A DNA stretch of 10,744 bases from Euperipatoides rowelli (Eukaryota; Onychophora; Udeonychophora; Euonychophora; Peripatopsidae). The translations under genes were made by a program, and so were the position numbers. The stretch is taken from the NCBI GenBank assembly GCA_003024985.2, contig PXIH01S0003538.1, one strand, 5' to 3'. Positions 7,920 through 10,744 of this stretch are shown here, one piece after another. The notes under the pieces are model-generated. The model was not told where the DNA came from, searched no databases, and was given only the letters and a program-made list of their open reading frames with translations. Numbering within the stretch: the first letter of the stretch is position 1; each line of letters begins with the position of its first letter.

Positions 7920-8233
7920 CATTGTTTCATTGGCCTATCAGGTGGTTTGGGGTAATAATTGTGTGTTTCAACAAGATAATGATCCCTACACACGTCAAGC
8001 TTGTTAAAGAGTGGATAGCAAAACCTTCTTAAAGAGAAGCATAGTCGTTAATTTTTAGTTCCAATGTGACCAAGTTGTCCACAGATTTCAATCCAATTGA
8101 TATTCTGAGGACTGAATTGAAACACAAGAGGGTTGAAGTTTGTGATAGTAGTAGTAGTAGCAGCAGTAAGGATATTCTGTTTGTCAGCCATGCAACCATT
8201 TTAAAGCTGATTGAGTTCATGTCAAAGAAATGA
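7920..8233 (+). pseudogene. Tc1-like transposase relic, 3' catalytic part
   Basis: This continues the gene broken at 6093. VFQQDNDP (7963-7986) is the conserved segment around the second catalytic Asp of Tc1 transposases. One frame over, THVKLVKEWIAK matches the KHTSKLVKEWL-type sequence that follows it, showing a frameshift. A further frame, open from 8045 to the TGA at 8231, contains STDFNPIDILRTELKHK, the counterpart of SPDLNPIENLWxELK. The third catalytic acidic residue therefore reads Asp rather than the Tc1-typical Glu. An in-frame serine run encoded by AGT/AGC triplets (about 8145-8168) has expanded between this block and the C-terminal LIEFMSKK, which corresponds to the LIESMPRR segment near the usual C terminus. 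At least two frameshifts and the upstream insertion make this a dead gene. The element's own terminal repeats were not found. Confidence 0.87.
8145..8168. repeat. AGT/AGC trinucleotide microsatellite
   Basis: The run (AGT)4 AGC AGC AGT sits inside the Tc1-like relic and keeps its local frame as a serine tract. It is not part of the family consensus, so it probably expanded after the gene died. Confidence 0.75.
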
Positions 8234-8739
8234 AGGCTAAAAGAAAAGGCATGTTCATAATTATATTTTTTCAGTGTGTTTCGTTTATTTGGTTTATACT
8301 TGGTCATGTAAACATTTAATTTTATAGACGAACAATCAAAGTTAGTCCTTTCTGAGTAGAAAAGTACTCGATCATAATAAAATTGTTAGTATGCTTTTAT
8401 TCAATAATAATTCTGATGCAATTGAAGATGAAATTCTATCTTAATAAAATGAGCAAAAAAAATTGTTTGTATTGAAGACTATTTTACAAAGACTAGCATT
8501 TTCAAATTACAGCATTAATCCTTTCAGGTAAAGACTTGTGCAGTCTTACTTACGGGGATATTTAAAAACAATGTATTTCCCCTAAAAAAATTAATGTAAA
8601 ATTGATGAAAAGGATTGCACGATCATTGAAGATATCGTAATCAGTTAGTTTTTACATAATTGTAATCCCTTTAATAAATCCAAGTTTTAGCAATGATAAC
8701 TTTTTTTTTGTCAGCCATTATGAAAACAAAATGTCACAA

Positions 8740-8905
8740 AGTACCCCGCTTCTCGAGCAGGGTCAGAAAGTTTGAAACGAAACAAATGAAATAAACGAGA
8801 TTTTTTAATGAACGGTCTAGTTCATTTCATGCGCTTAATGACGAACGAAAAAGTATCGAATAGTTTAAATAATTCAAAAGGTTAACTATTGACGAACACA
8901 CCTAA
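8740..8905. other. Locally CpG-rich segment, possible transposon fragment
   Basis: The segment holds many more CG dinucleotides than its surroundings, in words such as ACGAAAC, AACGAG, GAACGG, GACGAACG and TGACGAAC. It also holds a small inverted repeat, AATGAAC (8807-8813) and GTTCATT (8820-8826). GAACGA-type repeats are common near the ends of some hAT elements, which suggests a decayed fragment, but no paired ends or duplications were found. Confidence 0.35.
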
Positions 8906-9333
8906 AGTATTGATGCTTTTCTTCTCCAACCTTTAACCTTGCCCAGCCACGGATCCCTCGGACAAATACTATTCCACATTCTATCATGCTCTCACACACT
9001 TTGGCTTTCCTCCCTGCCACTTACTGCATTTCTTTGTTCAAGAATGTTTCTACATACTATATTACCAAATATTATTTATTGACCACGACAAACTAGTTAT
9101 TTCATAATGTATGTTCCTTCCATGTGCTCTATCATAGAAGTTTATTGCATGGATATCATTTACTCAATGTTACTTATTGGATGTCATCTACATAAGTTTC
9201 CGGTCCTGGAGTTTGTCTATACTTGTAGGAGTATATGTCAATCCAATTTCAGGCTCTCAAATACAGTATTCCTAAAAGCATTTAGCCTTTAGTCATTAAA
9301 CTTTTTTTTTGTCTATTTTCTGTCATGTTTTGT

Positions 9334-9384
9334 GTGTTGTTGTTGTTATTCTTTTTGTGTTGTTGTTGTTATTCTTTTTGTGTG
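9334..9384. repeat. Tandem duplication, 23-bp unit, about 2.2 copies
   Basis: The 23-bp unit starting GTGTTGTTGTTGTTATTC is present without change at 9334-9356 and 9357-9379, then a partial third copy (GTGTG) follows. The identity of the copies indicates a recent event or a collapsed or expanded microsatellite. Confidence 0.85.
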
Positions 9385-9638
9385 TAAGCATTTTCCTAAT
9401 GTAAACAAATATTTCCAAGCAAATTTATTTGGTCTTTCTAATAAGCTTCTAAAACATTTCAACTTTTTAAAATTATTAAAAAATTGTAATTATTAACTGA
9501 TTTTCAATCACTTTTCATCAATTTAAAAGTAAAAAAATATATTACAAAACTGTAAAAAATAAACATTTTTAATTACCCGTTTTTTATAAATCCTTATTTT
9601 TTTCCCATATTGTCTATTCAATTCTGGGTTAATAGAAA

Positions 9639-9650
9639 GGGGGGTGGGGG
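9639..9650 (+). repeat. G-rich tract
   Basis: Six G residues, a T and five G residues stand in AT-rich DNA. No function is inferred. Confidence 0.5.
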
Positions 9651-9735
9651 TAATAAAATAGCGTGTAAAAATAAATGTATAAATTGACAAATACAGAGAA
9701 CTCTTAGTTAGCTCATCATGTTATCAGAAACTCCC

Positions 9736-9766
9736 GGTAGGATAGCTTTTAGCTGAAAATCCTGCC
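9736..9766. repeat. Imperfect hairpin
   Basis: GGTAGGAT (9736-9743) and ATCCTGCC (9759-9766) pair at 7 of 8 positions. Inside them AGCT occurs on both sides of TTT, extending the fold. It lies in non-coding DNA downstream of the minus-strand gene. Confidence 0.5.
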
Positions 9767-10069
9767 AGATTTTTTTATTTTTTTATGAAAAATAGCTAAA
9801 TACAAAAATATACTGTATATTTTGAATACAAACTCTTGCCAACTAGTAAAAATTAAAATTTTCCTCGTTAAATAAATAAAACATTCACTCCTGACTTTAT
9901 AAAAAAAAAAATGCTACAAATTCTCATTTCTGAAGTGAATCTGATGTACGGAATGTAAAATCAAATCTCGACACAATTAAAAATTTTTTTTTTACATCAC
10001 ATCTAAAATAACCATCAAAATGGTAAATATTTTCATTTTATAGTTTATACTTTCCTCATTTCTGATATA

Positions 10070-10075
10070 TTTATT
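10070..10075 (-). promoter_or_regulatory. Candidate polyadenylation signal
   Basis: The minus strand reads AATAAA here, about 100 bases past the stop codon of the terminal exon, a plausible distance for a short 3' untranslated region. In DNA this AT-rich the hexamer is frequent, and further copies lie downstream, so the site used is uncertain. Confidence 0.4.
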
Positions 10076-10175
10076 TATATATACATAAATATATATATAA
10101 GTATATACAATTTGTTGCTGTTTGGTTTCTTGTTAATAATATATGTTACATGTGGAACACAGGTTAGAAACATTC
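10076..10175 (-). other. Probable 3' untranslated region
   Basis: This sequence runs from the stop codon of the minus-strand terminal exon to the first AATAAA. It is AT-rich, with a TATA-type low-complexity run at about 10075-10107, and composition drops sharply from the exon's near-50% GC. The end point depends on the polyadenylation site chosen. Confidence 0.4.
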
Positions 10176-10289
10176 TTACAGATTCAGGGACCGAGGTTTA
10201 AGCGTGCTGAGTAAACGGCGTGCTTGTTCCGTCAATTCCTGTTGATCTTTAGTACGACCACAAGCAACAGTCTCCCAGGTTGTATTTAA
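10176..10289 (-). CDS. Terminal coding exon of an unidentified host gene (partial)
   Basis: On the minus strand a frame of 37 codons plus TAA stop (10176-10178) begins directly after a splice-acceptor AG. The peptide starts LNTTWETVACGR, continues through KDQQELTEQARR and ends LLSTLKPRSLNL. The central part is charged and leucine-spaced like an amphipathic helix, and the tail is basic. About half the bases are G or C, far above the surroundings, which argues for selection on protein coding. The codon before the first Leu in this frame would be the TAG that spans the intron-exon border, and there is no Met, so this cannot be a stand-alone gene. A phase-0 intron and an upstream gene body beyond the right edge are inferred. 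I do not recognise the family with confidence; it reads like the C-terminal tail of a larger conserved, perhaps helical-repeat, protein. Confidence 0.75.
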   Translation of the reverse strand, partial: LNTTWETVACGRTKDQQELTEQARRLLSTLKPRSLNL

Positions 10290-10306
10290 CTAGAAAGAAA
10301 TTAATT
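10290..10306 (-). promoter_or_regulatory. 3' splice acceptor of the terminal exon
   Basis: The minus strand reads TTAATTTCTTTCTAG just before the exon, with AG at 10291-10290 and a T-rich tract preceding it, as in animal introns. The AG lies exactly where the reading frame would otherwise meet an in-frame TAG. Confidence 0.7.
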
Positions 10307-10744
10307 AATTATATTTCATTACTTTTTAACAATCACATAATTACATAAAGAATTCTTTCATCCTATATCCCATATACACATACACATTTTTTTTATATAA
10401 TTAAAAAAAAAAAAAATGGAGAAAAGATTAAGCAAATCTAAAAGCAGAACATAAGATAATGAATAATTTTAAAGTGGTACCTGAATGCCTATTTCAAATT
10501 CATTGATTTATTTGTATTTTTGCAAAAAAAAAATTATGTTTAATTAATCAATTTGTTATATTTAGTCCAAAAATGCATCAGAATTCGACTTTTATACCAA
10601 TATTTATCAAAATATCAAACTGGCAAATGATGTTACATCTATAATTTTGCTAGAAAAATCTCACGTGAATTCCTGTAAGTGATTGTCAGACCAGATGAGA
10701 CGTTTCCTTCACAGACCAATCAGAATGTAGATCAGTGATTCAGA
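10292..10744 (-). other. Inferred last intron (partial)
   Basis: The sequence upstream of the acceptor on the minus strand is AT-rich with a run of A residues (about 10404-10416, plus strand) and no supported exon. The last 80 bases are less AT-rich, but I could not find an open frame with a compatible splice donor, so the next exon is probably outside the window. Confidence 0.5.

Larger units (their letters stand above)
8234..10069. other. AT-rich non-coding DNA
   Basis: No gene is supported. A short frame at 9107-9292 shows no family motif. The start (8234-8340) is probably the tail of the Tc1-like element, but its boundary cannot be fixed. The region contains a CpG-rich patch (about 8740-8905), a 23-bp tandem duplication (9334-9384), a G-rich tract (9639-9650) and a hairpin (9736-9766). 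The right end may include more of the 3' untranslated region of the minus-strand gene if a distal polyadenylation site is used. Confidence 0.55.

Noticed and set aside
8029-8307. 92-codon minus-strand frame with a leucine run
   Set aside because: It is antisense to the Tc1-like catalytic relic, and the leucine run is the complement of the AGT/AGC microsatellite.
5550-8520. Terminal inverted repeats with TA duplications for the Tc1-like element
   Set aside because: I compared 5550-5795 with the complement of 8260-8520 and found only short chance matches (such as CGAGTA). The ends are lost or too decayed to call.
9107-9292. 61-codon plus-strand frame with several Cys
   Set aside because: There is no signal-peptide logic, splice context or family match. 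The cysteines are unevenly placed and the frame is short.
10064-10107. TATA-box-like AT alternation as a promoter
   Set aside because: It lies downstream of a stop codon in an AT microsatellite run, so it is better explained as 3' untranslated low-complexity sequence.
10660-10744. Possible upstream exon on the minus strand ending at a GTGAG donor near 10664
   Set aside because: The only frame with the phase-0 junction needed by the 10289 exon has a stop a few codons before the donor. No open exon of reasonable size results.

Overview
This is a strongly AT-rich (roughly 70-75% by eye), gene-poor eukaryotic window. Introns, long A/T runs, microsatellites, scattered N bases (120-121, 126, 6073, 7437) and animal-type DNA transposons (Tc1-like and hAT) point to a metazoan nuclear genome, plausibly an invertebrate. 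The exact taxon cannot be read from the sequence. There is no bacterial-style gene organisation, CRISPR array, rRNA or recognisable tRNA. Nearly all small open frames look like chance frames or transposon shadows.

Layout. 1-1330: mixed intergenic DNA. A relatively GC-richer stretch (about 560-1320) lies between two related palindromes (299-327 and 1318-1342) that could mark the ends of an old, roughly 1 kb element. 1331-5795: AT-rich non-coding DNA with minor repeats (a 28-bp-period duplication near 1431, a 45-bp duplication at 2047-2135, hairpins at 4640 and 5163). 5796-8233: the main structure, a three-level nest of DNA transposons. A decayed Tc1-like transposase relic is split by a hAT-type non-autonomous element (6093-7911). 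That element is itself split by a second hAT-type non-autonomous element (6737-7466), which has a perfect 8-bp target-site duplication (CATCAAGT) and a strong internal palindrome. 8234-10069: non-coding DNA with a locally CpG-rich patch near 8740-8905 and a 23-bp tandem duplication at 9334-9384. 10070-10744: on the minus strand, the probable last coding exon of a host gene (10176-10289) with a good splice acceptor, a stop codon and a candidate polyadenylation signal. The rest of that gene lies beyond the right edge.

The only functional host coding sequence I can support is the 37-codon terminal exon. The transposon genes are dead: the Tc1 relic is frameshifted, partly deleted and interrupted, and the two hAT elements show no transposase. 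The nest gives a relative chronology: Tc1-like insertion first, then the outer hAT element, then the inner hAT element, whose duplication is still intact. I see no convincing new biochemical system. The most informative items are the nested insertion, the internal palindrome that reuses a terminal motif, and the paired palindromes around the 0.3-1.3 kb block.
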